Positions 45,367-56,551 of a DNA stretch of 64,000 nucleotides are shown here, in pieces. The notes under the pieces were generated by a model, which did not search any database, was not told where the DNA came from, and saw only the letters and a list, made by a program, of their open reading frames with translations. The translations under genes and the position numbers were made by a program. The stretch lies in NCBI GenBank assembly GCA_023313575.1, contig JAJTTP010000016.1, positions 558,001 through 622,000 of the forward strand, written 5' to 3'. The stretch comes from Eutypella sp. D-1 (taxonomy: Eukaryota > Ascomycota > Sordariomycetes > Xylariales > Diatrypaceae). Positions within the stretch are counted from its first letter, which is position 1. Every line of letters begins with the position of its first letter.

Positions 45367-48249
45367 CCACGGTCTGTCGGCCATGTAAGATTCTGCACGT
45401 CCTGCCGATCCCGTGTATGGTCTGCATGATGTCTGGCTCGGAAGACGCACACACCAATATATATCGTCACGTTCTTCAAGCAAGTCGCCTTAGCACCATT
45501 TTGATCTTCTCACCAATATGTCCCACTGCATGCATTCTGCAGGTTTGACTTAAGGGTGTCCTCGTTGCTGCCATATGGATGTGACAGTGGGTCAACAATA
45601 TCTGCTTGCCTTGGTATAGCTTGGACCGCATTGGCCGGGCTGCAAGCCGGGGTGACAGCTCGCGTGCAGCCATGCACGATCTTACCACCACAATTGATCA
45701 GCCAGAACCCGGTATTCCATATTGCAGGATTGCTTGGGTTGTTAACGATAAAGTTACATAGACGCCACCGGCTTTTGCCATCAGGCGCAGACCCCACAGT
45801 TGTTGAAAGTAACCTTACAAGCGACATCGGTCCGCCCGCATGACGCCTCTTCTCACCTGCACAATATTCAAGTTGTAAATCCCTATCCGATAGACATTCT
45901 GAAGACTTCAGATACGCCAAGCCTAAATAATCGCCAATCATACAACATGATGTTGGCTTCTTGCGCAGCGAGATCGATCCACATAGACTGTGTACTATGT
46001 AGTGAACTCTTATGGATGGATTCGTGTCGGATAGGGACACCTTTTGGCGCCCTCGACGCCTCTGTCAGACAACAGGACATGTCAACGCGCGTTCGAGGAT
46101 TTCCACACCAGAGCCACGCCATGCAGCTAATCTCGGTTAAGCACTACCATAAGCCCAGACATCCAGGGTCTAGAATTCCGGGGAAACGAAGCGGGCTTCC
46201 TTCCCTTAAGCTTAGTTCAGCCACTTAAGCTTATGGCTTGACACGTTTCCAGCATGGCTAAGCTATGCGTATATATTAGTATCCAGTTATTTATCAGCCT
46301 TCAGCCTGCTCCAGGTCTTCCTTCCCATTTACGAGCCTCCCCTTCACTATCACACTGTGCTTCCTCGTGGTCAAAATCCAAGGGGAGAAGAGGTTTCCCC
46401 CCGGACCTCTACGTGCATAAGCGCGTATGCACGATGTACTAACTAGTGAAGGATCTGCCAACCTCAGAATTCTTCATGAGCTGCCAAGTCCCCAGCAAGC
46501 AGGCAGTGAAGCATCTCGCGCGCATGCAGAAGGACGCGGAGAGGCAATCTGAAATATGAAATATCGGCATGTCTCATGCTGTTTCATCTCGTGATAGTGA
46601 GTATGGTTGCTGTATCCGGCATCCCGCATGCGTCATTCCCCACCCCCGAGATTTCCCCGCTGTATCCATCCTCCGCCGTACAGCCAAGCATGAGGCCCGA
46701 GAGCTATAAGCTCTCTTGCTCTCCCGGAGCTCAGCTCCGGGGCGAAAGCAAGCCCAAAAGAAACAATCCTCGTGTCCGCATAGACAGTAACTGACCCTCT
46801 GCGTTTACGTAGACCCAATGCATTGCGCATGGCTGCATGAATATATTTGCATATACGTATCTGAGGCGCGGTTCCCAGTTTCCGGCCGAATCGTCTTCCG
46901 AGATTGAGGCTCTTCTGGTTGATGTTTGGATCTCGTTCTTCTCGTCGGTTGTGCTTCCGGCGCGCCACGAGACGCCTCGATCTGGGGCATCGCATATATG
47001 ACTTTCTATCTCAACCCGGCAGGTCGCATTAGTCCACCCATGTTGGATGAGTGACTGAAAGCCCAAGACCGGGTTCGCGGGACTTGGGACAGACCAGACC
47101 CACATACGCAGCGAGGATACTCGTCATCGCTTGCCGATTGATGTCCTTGGACTTGTCCAGTAAAGATCAGCCAAGGGGCATGAATCAACAACCCATCTTG
47201 TCATCATGGCTGTTGCGGTCGAAGCAAATTCCCTGTAATGGCCCTTGCTCCGAGAGCCATCCTACCTCGAGCATGGCGAAGCTTACACATGTCCAACATC
47301 AGTGGATCCACGTCCCAAGGCACAGGATTCACTTTTTAGCGATCACATTCGGCATTGCTGTATGATGGCATATCTCTAAGGCACTGGAACGTCCAACTAT
47401 TCAAACCCCCCCCCCCCCCCGCCCCTCCCCCAGGCTATTATAGGAATCGAACATTGGGTCCTATGCCTTACCGGCTTGGCACTCAAGGAATATCCCATCG
47501 CCTAACCTCATACAATGCTCTGTATTTTGCATTCCGCAATTTACTTCGTCTTGGCTCTCTACTATAGACTTCATCTAGCTAGGAAGCAGTCGGGAGAAGG
47601 GAACGCGGTGGAGCAGAAGTCTCGAGACGAGCTGATCATGTAATCGGTTACCAGTTCTAATAAAGAGAATGTTAATTCATGGATTGCAGCGCGTGAAATA
47701 ATGCCTGTATTGTTCTTGGCAGAATGGTTAGGCTGTCTTTGTCTAGAGAAGCAGCAAATATGAAAGTGTTACCTCTGACTTTCGAACGGCCAACTTAAAA
47801 TCCCCAACGGGTGTTCCGAAGAGAGGTTGCCGAAGTTGAAGGATGAGGCGGCAAATGCCCTGTGGCGAGCACGCCAAGGTATTATTTACGTAGGATCCCG
47901 ATTGCAACCATACTAACAGGATTTTGCAGACTTGTGATACCATTCTAACGCTTAAGATGTACGTCCTGATGGTGCTGTAACATCGCCTTATGGGACCAGC
48001 AGGGATGAAAGGACGACTTGTGACTACGACGTGAGTAAAATATACGAGGGTTTTCAAATCGTTCAACGACCAGCTCGAAATTACGGTTACACTAATTACT
48101 GCATCTCTTGGGGGTGATGATCTCAATATGCTTCCCTTCTTCACATCCAACAACAACTACGATTGTAGCAATTCGAAATCCTTCATACGTCAGAACACTT
48201 GAATAACGACATGCACGACATCATGCAAGTCTAGTATCTTCTATACCTC
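45367..48249. other. Gene-poor spacer with C-tract and tRNA-like fragment
   Basis: No intact gene recognised. The spacer holds a C15 run at 47406-47420 and, beside it, a tRNA-like fragment (separate entry). A 125-codon minus-strand frame (47105-46731, beginning MWVWSVPSPANP) has reasonable codon use but no known domain, and it overlaps other open frames, so I do not call it a gene. Confidence 0.5.
47434..47490 (-). pseudogene. tRNA-like fragment (D arm and T loop)
   Basis: On the minus strand GCCAAGCCGGTAAGGC is a perfect D arm of the organellar tRNA-Gln type. About 12 nt on comes TGTTCGATTCC, a T-loop/B-box-like sequence. No anticodon arm separates them, so this would be a deleted copy, perhaps of mitochondrial origin. 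Weak evidence. Confidence 0.25.
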
Positions 48250-49062
48250 CTATACTAGCCGAACCTCCATATTCGAAAATGGAGAAAGCGGTGACTTTCT
48301 CACGGCTCCTATCGTCAGGCGCTTATCCACATTCTTGAAGAGGGCTTCCCAGTCCCTCAGACTCCTCTCACCGCCCCCAAATAGCGTAAACATCAGAAAC
48401 TCTTGTGTCCTCATAAGCTGCTCGGTGTGATTCGGGATATCTCCGATGCGATCAGGCAGCACCCGCTCGTACACGAAGAGCCTCGAGCCGTGCTCCGCCA
48501 TTGCTGGAAGCAAGCCCTGCAGTATCTTCACGCAGTCCTCGTCCTGCCAGTCATGCAGTATACGGCTAAAGATGTAAGCCTTTAGCTCTAGCCCCTGAGG
48601 CTGAGGGCCGAAGAAATCATGGACCTAGAATTGGATTCTCTCCGCTGCGTCGTGACTCTCAATCATCTTGTTTGCTAGGCCTTCATTTGCGGCCAGATAC
48701 TGAACGAGGAACTTGATCCCGGGCGGTACGTCGTCTAGGATACCAACCTCGACGTGGCCGTTCTCACCTCCAACGTCGTTGACGAGCCCCTCGCCCAACG
48801 CCTCCCAGTCGAACCCCCGCACAAAAGGCGCGAACGAGTTCCCCGTGTGAGCAGCAAGCAAAGCGTTCGTCGCTGAGCTGAACTTCTCCATCCCTCTTTC
48901 CTCCGGATCATCCTCCTCGAGCGCCTCCCAAAAGTCGCGGCTCTTGCGGTCAGTGAGCGCCACGAGTGGTCGAAGGTGACCCGCGGCGGCGGCATCGGCA
49001 CCCACGGAGCTTCTTAGCATCCCGGGAACCTCCCATGCGCCCCGGGTCGTAAAAAAGCCCCA
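48250..49062 (-). pseudogene. Decayed fungal O-methyltransferase (SAM-dependent)
   Basis: The frame matches the C-terminal two thirds of fungal class-I-like O-methyltransferases often found in secondary-metabolite clusters. It contains WGFFTTRGAWEVPG, then LVNDVGGENGHVEVGI (SAM-binding glycine motif), KFLVQYL, HDFFGPQPQG and FSRILHDWQDEDCVKIL. The conserved C-terminal part follows (LFVYERVLPD, QEFLMFTLFGGGERSLRDWE, SNMEVRLV). An in-frame TAG at 48627-48625 interrupts RIQF-stop-VHDFF exactly where the family has an uninterrupted stretch. The N-terminal dimerisation domain (about 150-200 residues) is missing, and TGA codons (49065-49063 and just upstream) close the frame. CAG to TAG would be a CpA to TpA change, the type favoured by RIP. 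It is therefore called a pseudogene. Confidence 0.75.
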
Positions 49063-49204
49063 TCAGGCTCGGTACACTCATTTGGCGTGCGGGGCCAAGG
49101 CCAGGTAAGGTCGCCTTCGCTCCCTCGCGCCCCTTATTTCCTACCCAGCCACCTCCTTGCTGTAATAATCGATGGGATAGATGCGATGGAATGCATACGA
49201 TATA

Positions 49205-49267
49205 TAGGCTGGATAGGCTGGATAGGCTGGATAGGCTGGGTAGGCTGGGTAGGCTAGGTAGGCTGGG
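49205..49267 (+). repeat. 9-bp minisatellite TAGGCTGG(A/G), 7 copies
   Basis: Seven adjacent copies of a 9-bp unit, three ending in A, then variants ending in G, including one TAGGCTAGG. They lie between the O-methyltransferase relic and the HET gene. Confidence 0.85.
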
Positions 49268-49687
49268 AGGGACAGGATGGAGGGGATGGTCATGTCACCG
49301 TAGTAATAGTCCCACTTATCTGCTCTATAGTCATATCCCTTGGCAGAGGACGCTCTGTATCTAATTTCTCCCTTCTACATCATCTTTGCTGACACTGATG
49401 AACTCACTGACTTGCAAACGGCTACTTGATCTCCAGATTCGCAACATCAGATAGTGGTATAGCACTGAATCAAGGCTCATCAGCTCATTTGCGTCCACTT
49501 TTTTATAGCACCCGTCCCCTTTATAAACTACCAAGGCTGCCACTAAGGCTGCATAGGATGAGATAGATCCCATCTATCTTCGCCCACATTGACAGCCAGG
49601 CAGCGCTGGCGGCCCGTCACTTCGGTACTTCGTAAATCTATAAAACGAGAGCACTTGCTTCATCAAACTTTCACCGGTCATTTAATC

Positions 49688-51838
49688 ATGGCCGGGGAGA
49701 CGTCAAACTCAGCGTCGAGGCTGTGTATATTTCACCGTCGTCTTGAGCCCACAAAACAACCTTGTCCCTGGATTCAGGGCCGTGACACACCGTCGGGTAA
49801 CACAGCTATAAGCCCATTTGAACTTGTTACACCCCTCTCATATGAAGATGCTACTCTGCTGGAGACCCTCCAAACTCAACCGAGCGCCCTTTGCCAGCGA
49901 TGTTCCGACTATGATGTTATCGGCGCGTTCAAGGAAGCGGAAATATTAGATCTGACGGAGCAATTAGCACACGGCCACGAGGCTTACATAGAATACCAAC
50001 AGTACGTTTCACGATACGAGATCCGGCTTGGTCTGCTCTCCTCTCTCCACCTGACACCATCTTGCCAATTATGTCGTCTCATCTACAGGATCTTGCCCAG
50101 GGGGTCGTTAGACCCGGCCGACACCACGGTCAAGATAGTGCCCTTCAAACCGTACATCCGTCGAGCGGGGTGGGAGAACACTCCATCCGATCTCAGGTCA
50201 GGGAGCGCTATCTTTCTCGGAATCGACACCCCGGATTACACAATAGCTGCAGCGCACTCCCTAACTGCTGGCGACGATCCTATACGACTTCCTAGCATGG
50301 CAGGCGAAGCGGTCGCCCTGCGTTCCCAACAGACATTCCCAGGTCGAAAGTGGTTTAATGCACGGTTCGTCGATCGCTTTGTCGACTTCGCAACCGTCAA
50401 GATGGCAATCGAACTTTGCGAGTCGTCCCATGGGCAGACTTGCCATATATCAGAATGGCCGGCTGAGATGGCTACAGTACGTATGGTTGATGTTGTGGAC
50501 AGGAGGATCGTCCCTTGTCCCGACCGATGCGACTATGTTGCACTCAGCTATGTATGGGGTGGGGTTATGCCAATGGCTGGCGCTCTTGATTCAAGAACCC
50601 TACCACGTACTATCGAGGACGCTATTACTGCGACAGGACGCCTGGGAAGGCGGTACCTCTGGGTCGATGCTCTCTGCATAGACCAGGGCGGATCATTGAG
50701 CGCTGAGAAAGCAGCCGCTAAGCAGGAACAGCTTGGGTTGATGCATTTGATATATCGCTGTGCAACTATCACCATCGTAGCCCTAGCTGGTGTCAACTCT
50801 GATGCTGGCTTAGCGGGTGTTTCGCACGAGTTTCCCCGTATCCCTCAAAGTCGGGAAATAATACATGGGCATAATTTTTTCACAGTTCCTCCAACCATTC
50901 GGATCGTACTAGATACCACGGTGTGGCAATCTCGTGCGTGGACGCTGCAGGAAGGTTTCTGCGCAAGACGCAGCCTGTACCTCTCTGAAACCCAGGCACA
51001 TTTTGAATGCAGACAGTTAGGGGTTTCAGAATCAGAAGACTTGGAGACTTGGCCACCTAGGGTGAATTCGTCTCACCCAGCTATGTCGACGTTTAACGAA
51101 TTCTTCTACGGAGGGGGACCTTTACCTGGTTCAGTACCTAGTACTCCGGGTCATTTACGAGCATTCGGAGGCATGCTGAGCGCGTTTACTAGTCGACGCA
51201 TGACGACCGAGAGCGACTCCCTCAATGCATTCCTAGGTGTCCTCGCCATGATGGAGAAATTCTTGTTTCCTTCGGGGTTCACGTGGGGCCTTCCATTGCA
51301 AAGCCATCCGCAGTCGTTGGCTTGGACTCATGACAGGCGTGCTTCGCGCAAACGTCGTGCAGCCTTCCCGAGCTGGAGCTGGGCTGGCTGGGAAGGTAAG
51401 GCCATGTTTCCCGACACGATATTGGAACTGGAGAGCGATTACCGACAACTGGACCCAAGAAAGGATTTAAAAGTGCGGCTCGTCGCCGTAGACGGGAAGG
51501 ATATACTAGTGGAAGGCTGGACCGTGACTCTAGACATCCGCACCGAGCCGTTCAGCGAGGCTTTCAGAGTCGGGAGCAAAGAAGTCATCGGCTCTGTGAG
51601 GGAGGGAAACTCTATACATAACAACACGGTGCCATCGGGGACATACAGTGGTCTAGTTGTTGAAAGAGTGTCATACAAGATTGGCGAGAACGTACCGGAG
51701 AAGCAGGAGGTGTTCCTGCTCTTGTTGGACTGGGTTGGGAAAGTTGCTAACCGGATGACCCTGGTAACAGTGACACCGTTTCTTGGGGGTGACTTTATGC
51801 TAGCAGAACCTCAAAAGACGACTGTTAGGTTATGCTAA
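49688..51838 (+). CDS. HET-domain (heterokaryon incompatibility) protein
   Basis: HET-domain proteins (PF06985) mediate allorecognition and programmed cell death after fusion of genetically different hyphae. The frame is open from upstream, but the first ATG is at 49688, giving 716 residues without introns. The HET domain starts near residue 280: YVALSYVWGG, then DAITATGRLGRRYLWVDALC followed by IDQ, LIYRCATITIVALAG and VWQSRAWTLQEGFCARRSLY. All three classic HET blocks are present. The ~280-residue N-terminus contains a Cys-pair region (LCQRCSDYD, CQLCRLIYR) of the type common before HET domains. The C-terminal ~300 residues (FPSWSWAGWEGKAMF, DILVEGWTVTLDI) match the usual tail. No NACHT or repeat domain is present. 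The gene is apparently intact, in contrast to the decayed neighbour. Confidence 0.9.
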   Translation: MAGETSNSASRLCIFHRRLEPTKQPCPWIQGRDTPSGNTAISPFELVTPLSYEDATLLETLQTQPSALCQRCSDYDVIGAFKEAEILDLTEQLAHGHEAYIEYQQYVSRYEIRLGLLSSLHLTPSCQLCRLIYRILPRGSLDPADTTVKIVPFKPYIRRAGWENTPSDLRSGSAIFLGIDTPDYTIAAAHSLTAGDDPIRLPSMAGEAVALRSQQTFPGRKWFNARFVDRFVDFATVKMAIELCESSHGQTCHISEWPAEMATVRMVDVVDRRIVPCPDRCDYVALSYVWGGVMPMAGALDSRTLPRTIEDAITATGRLGRRYLWVDALCIDQGGSLSAEKAAAKQEQLGLMHLIYRCATITIVALAGVNSDAGLAGVSHEFPRIPQSREIIHGHNFFTVPPTIRIVLDTTVWQSRAWTLQEGFCARRSLYLSETQAHFECRQLGVSESEDLETWPPRVNSSHPAMSTFNEFFYGGGPLPGSVPSTPGHLRAFGGMLSAFTSRRMTTESDSLNAFLGVLAMMEKFLFPSGFTWGLPLQSHPQSLAWTHDRRASRKRRAAFPSWSWAGWEGKAMFPDTILELESDYRQLDPRKDLKVRLVAVDGKDILVEGWTVTLDIRTEPFSEAFRVGSKEVIGSVREGNSIHNNTVPSGTYSGLVVERVSYKIGENVPEKQEVFLLLLDWVGKVANRMTLVTVTPFLGGDFMLAEPQKTTVRLC

Positions 51839-52803
51839 AACGAATAGATGAAGGTAAGGAAGGGGTTTCTCCGGGAGACCAAGGGTACTTGGTAGAGATT
51901 ATCGTGCTCCAGGTAGCCTCCAGAGTTCATTTGTTGGGCGATGCAAGTTCCACTCTCCGGTCTTTATCTAAGGGTGGAAGGAAGTTCCAGACGGACCCCT
52001 AATAACAATCATTTGAGCCCGGAACGAGCTAGCGCCCAATCCTTCGCAGGCAAAGTAGAAAACATGAACAAGAGCATCAAGTGTTAGCTCCTGAGTACTA
52101 TGCCACATCTTATTCCTTGATCGTCAGTCTCAAAATCGACTCTGAGATAGACGGAAACTTGAATGGCTACGAAGTTTATGGCCTACAGTGGCCGAATAAC
52201 CTACGATGAAACTCACCGATGAAAGGTGTTGCTTCTGGGTTCCACTCACGTTCAGCAACATTTGTCCTGTATAGTTGGTATAACGAAAGACCCAAGAGCC
52301 TTCTAGTGAATATGGGTCTCGTATACTTGCTTCATAGTAACAATTTCTTTAATATGAACTCTTGTACGGTTATAAAGGCGCCCGGTGTCCTGACATCAGA
52401 TAGTGCATGCATTGTAGCACCAAGTCCTCTGGCATTGTTTTCAAACAATGGCGTCTATCCTTTGTTCACATAGGGTTATGGGTTGAGTCTGAGAAGTGTG
52501 GTCTTATTTGCACTTCAAACAATTGTTCAGGAACTTGAAGTTGTTTCTAAGCGTCCGAACTCATCGAATGTATCCTCATGGGAGCAGGTGGTCGAACAGC
52601 GCACTGTTCTGAGACTCACTACTGAGTCTCCAGTGTTTGAAATGCCTATAAGTATGTGTCCAAGCCTCACCCTATGTACTTCCTCCAGACTATCATCGAG
52701 ATCATCACATCCTACCAATCAAACATCAAAGCACTCATTGAATCAAACATCGAATCAATCACCGAACCATACTCAACAAACCGACGGATATAAGCCAACG
52801 AAT
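51839..52803. other. Intergenic spacer
   Basis: No gene called. The frame of the next ORF is open upstream from 52483, but that part is low-complexity (Asn/Ser/Thr/Gln) and is better read as leader sequence. Confidence 0.45.
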
Positions 52804-53598
52804 ATGTCTCAATCCGATATCATGGACCTTCCCAACATGATCCAGGCTAACTTTTCAGCCGAAACACAGAAGCTCCAGGACCGGGGCCTCGACTCAGGAG
52901 TCCTGAGTGTATTCCTGACCTATCTCAAGACGGCCATCTATAGCGATAAGCCTCACTGGCCTATGAATAATACATGCCCCGACATACACTACGTCATGGT
53001 GCCCGTTGAGTACTATGCGGCGCTTAGGGAGTTCGGGATCCTCGATGGCACGTCGGGTACTATCGCCGCCGACGCGACTTCCGTCGCGTCACCCGGCCCG
53101 AGCCCTATGCGGCGCCTGTTAGAGAACTACCGGCGACGGGGCGACGATGAGAGGTATGGCGAGGCCATTCGCGACCTTGCACATAGCTTGAAAGAGAACG
53201 TCGGTATGTACTATCTGGCGACTGAACACCAGGTCGGGCACCTAAAGCAGATCGCACGGCATCGTTTCTGTCGCACGACCCTTGATATGTTGATAGAAAC
53301 TCAAAAGATCAAGAATCTCCGGCAGCGGGACGATATTAGCAACGAGATCTATACGGCCGTTGCCAACGCGATCCGCTTGGTTTACTCGTCAACGAAGCCC
53401 ACCGATCCTCTTCGTCGCGCTGCGTGTGTCCTCATCGGCGACCTTTTCCTGGCGCACGACGGCGTGGTCACCGTCCCCGAGACGATTGACACTTTGGTGC
53501 GTACGCACGAGGACCTCGGGCGCGGGATCGAAGATTTCAAGGCACAGCCGCAACTGCGGGCTTGGAGAGAGTTGATGGACAATATCCATATGGCATGA
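52804..53598 (+). CDS. Unknown 264-residue protein
   Basis: I do not recognise this family. I choose the ATG at 52804 (MSQSDIMDLPNMIQANF) because the upstream in-frame sequence is repetitive and Asn/Ser-rich. An in-frame upstream ATG (MPISMCPS) would add about 54 residues. The body is helix-rich and charged: VLSVFLTYLKTAIYS, YVMVPVEYYAALREFGILDG, ENYRRRGDDERYGEAIRDLA, DISNEIYTAVANAIRLVYSS, then RAACVLIGDLFLAHDGVV. There are no signal peptide, membrane helix or catalytic motif. It sits beside a HET gene in accessory territory, and lineage-restricted distribution is likely. Third-position GC in the second half supports coding. Confidence 0.6.
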   Translation: MSQSDIMDLPNMIQANFSAETQKLQDRGLDSGVLSVFLTYLKTAIYSDKPHWPMNNTCPDIHYVMVPVEYYAALREFGILDGTSGTIAADATSVASPGPSPMRRLLENYRRRGDDERYGEAIRDLAHSLKENVGMYYLATEHQVGHLKQIARHRFCRTTLDMLIETQKIKNLRQRDDISNEIYTAVANAIRLVYSSTKPTDPLRRAACVLIGDLFLAHDGVVTVPETIDTLVRTHEDLGRGIEDFKAQPQLRAWRELMDNIHMA

Positions 53599-54751
53599 AA
53601 AGCTATTGAATGGTGAGCTAATCCATGGATGTAAGTCTACCAGGTAGGTAACAGTAGCAGCTGTCCTTGCCCCACTTTGGTAGGTTACTCCTAACCCCTT
53701 ACCCCTGAAAATATCGGCGAAAAGAAAGCGAAATTTGTAGCACATTAATACATGTTCTTGTTCTTAATCGTACCAATTTGAATGTCAATCGAACTCTGTG
53801 CCTTTGTCTACCAGTTGACATCTGATATCTGATCGCAGTGATTCGTTAATATATTGTACAAAGCCAATGTCCGTGCGCCAATCCTTAGGAAATCTGGAGA
53901 CATGCAGCACTTGCGGTCAGGTTATGCCTATCGACGTCATGGCTGTAGCACGCTCACTGGATACTCGATGGTGCTGATGACCATTTGAATTTTGTAAGAG
54001 TTCACTAATAATGAATCATAGTTTAAGAGAGGGCCGTTAAAGGCTGGAAAGGACGAGGGTTAACTGCAGGCACGATGCCAAACGCCGACCACTAGGAACC
54101 CTAAACTAGAGCCAAGTTTAAAAGCTGGAGAAGATTGACGAGCCTCGGGGAAAAGGCAGAGCGACAGCGGACGGGGCTAAATATTTGACCATGAAAAGGT
54201 TAGAAGGACTCCGGTTTGCCGATTTTACTTTACAGGGGATCCATGGAGGTCCGACGATTGATTTATCGATAAACGTTTGGGGGGGTTTCTGGGGGTGGCC
54301 TTGGCCCGCAGAGTAATTCAACAACCAATCCTAAGAGATAATTCTAGTGGTATTACCATTTCATAACTCTCTTTGTACAATGACCTAGCTGACTTTGCCC
54401 TTTATGCCGAGTAAACACTGATTAAAAAATCAATGCGGGATATAAGATGATGATGGTGATTACGCCCTGAGGCTTTTAGTAACCCGGTCCAGCGTCGCGC
54501 TTATCCCCCAATGTGGCCTTTCTTCATGCCTCCCAAATAAGAAGTTGTGGTCTTGATTCCCGGCTCCGGTTGCTGCGCCGGTTCCATTAGCACAACGCGC
54601 GCGCATATACATCTAATTCAATGCGAAGCAATTGAGGGAAAGCCAAGGTATCGAGATCCTCCGGAAGAAAAAAAAAGGGAAGAAAAAAAGAAGAAGAAAA
54701 AGACAAGCCTAAGCCTCCGATTCCGGATCCACGATTAATTGAAATCCCGCG
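53599..54751. other. Intergenic spacer upstream of pantothenate kinase
   Basis: No gene recognised. A purine-rich AAAAAAGGGAAG-type tract at 54668-54702 precedes the pantothenate kinase ATG and probably lies in its 5' UTR. Confidence 0.5.
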
Positions 54752-56551
54752 ATGACCCGACAAGACAACCCCAAACTTGAGGCCATTACAAGGGTCGTCG
54801 ACAGCACTCATACCAGGAGTAAGAGTAGTAATGATGTGGCGCGGGAGGGGCACAACAATGCGACTACGACCGCAGCATCGACGTCACCGAACTCCGGGCG
54901 ACCTCGGACCATGACGTCCACCACGGAAATCGAGAACACCATCACGCACCCTGGCTCTGTTAAGATCAATGTCACGGGCGCATTCATCGTCGAGTCGCAG
55001 GAACCCGGAACACCGGCAGCGGTACTGGCAGCAAATGGCAACAATGGGCAGAGCACCGGCGGTTACTATGAGACGAAAGACATTAGGCTCCCGAACCACA
55101 CGGCCGTGGTTAGTCATATAGCGGTTGATGTGAGTTTTTATTTTTTCTTGTTGCGCATTCGGTGTCGCTAACTATGGCGCCCCCTTTCACCCTTTCGCCA
55201 TTTCGCCCAGTATCGTAAGTAAGCCTTGCTGTAGACTAATCGCGCTATTAGATTGGAGGCTCTCTAGCCAAGCTTGTCTACTTTTCGCGCGAGACCGACT
55301 CCACGGACCCCGGTGGCCGCCTCAACTTCCAATCCTTCGAGACGGACCGCATCGACGATTGCATTGAGTTCATGCGCCACCTCAAGGACTACCAGCTCGT
55401 CAACGGCTCCAAGCCTGGCGAGCTGTGCGTCATGGCAACGGGTGGTGGCGCTTTCAAGTTCTACGAAAAAATACAGGAGCGCCTAGGGATTGAGGTTCTT
55501 CAAGAGGAAGAAATGGAATGCTTGATAATAGGTTCGTGAGCGCCCTGTCCCTTTCTCAGGATACCGACCCCTTCGCATAAGCCCTTCACTGACAGATTGC
55601 TATCCCCCTGCCACAGGCCTAGATTTCTTCATAACCGAGATACCCCGCGAAGTCTTCACGTACTCCGAGACGGACCCCATGCACTACGCCTCCCCTCACA
55701 CCGATATATACCCATATATGCTGGTGAACATAGGGTCGGGCGTTAGCATTCTCAAGGTGTCGGGACCGCGGAAATTTGAGCGCGTGGGCGGCACGTCGCT
55801 GGGAGGCGGGACGCTATGGGGCCTCCTTTCCTTGCTAACAGGCGCCAATAGCTTCGACGACATGCTAGAGATGGCGGCGCAGGGCGACAACACCAAGGTC
55901 GACATGCTTGTCGGCGACATCTACGGCACCGACTATGCCAAGATCGGGCTGAAGAGCACGACGATCGCTAGCTCCTTTGGAAAAGTGTTCCGGATGAAGC
56001 GCGAGGCAGAGCAGGAGGCCCTGGACAATGCCGCGTCGTCTTCGTCTTCTGCGGCGGCACAATCACAACCACAATCACGTCAAGCAGGAGAAGCAACAGT
56101 TGACGGCGCATCAGCCGCCACCACCGGGAGCACAACCAACAACTGCAACAGCAACAGCAACAGCAAAAACGCACCATTCTCCGACGCCGACGTCTCACGC
56201 TCGTTACTCTACGCCATCAGCAACAACATCGGACAGATCGCGTACCTGCAATCACAAGTTCACGAGCTCTCCAGCATCTACTTCGGGGGCTCCTTCATCC
56301 GCGGCCACCCGCAGACCATGAACACCCTCTCGTACGCCATCAAGTTCTGGAGCAAGGGCCGCAAGCAGGCGTACTTCCTGCGCCACGAGGGCTACCTCGG
56401 CGCCGTCGGCGCCTTCCTCAAGCGCCAGCCCGCTAACTGGGGTCGTCGCGCCAGCTTGGAGCAGAGCACCGTCGCTGCCGCCGGCCTCGAGGCCCGGTTC
56501 CGCGAACGCTTCGGTAGTGTTGTCGAAGGGGACGAGACTGCTGTTGTCTAG
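54752..56551 (+). CDS. CAB1: Pantothenate kinase (CoA biosynthesis)
   Basis: The enzyme phosphorylates pantothenate, the first and rate-controlling step of CoA synthesis. Three exons (54752-55129, 55252-55531, 55617-56551) give 530 residues of the eukaryotic type II family. The motifs are IGGSLAKLVYF (phosphate-binding loop, near residue 127), MATGGGAFKF, then PYMLVNIGSGVSILKVSG and RVGGTSLGGGTLWGLLSLLT. These continue with GDIYGTDYAKIGLKSTTIAS, NNIGQIAYLQ, IYFGGSFIRGH and EGYLGAVGAFL near the C-terminus. The N-terminal ~75 residues are a poorly conserved Ser/Thr/Asn-rich extension. A low-complexity insert of about 55 residues (Gln/Ser/Asn, with NSNSNSKN) interrupts the domain after FRMKREAEQEAL, where other species are also variable. 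It is likely regulated by acetyl-CoA feedback, as the family is. Confidence 0.93.

Noticed and set aside
46731..47105. 125-codon minus-strand frame beginning MWVWSVP
   Set aside because: Reasonable codon use but overlaps competing frames, has no known domain and no clear gene structure.
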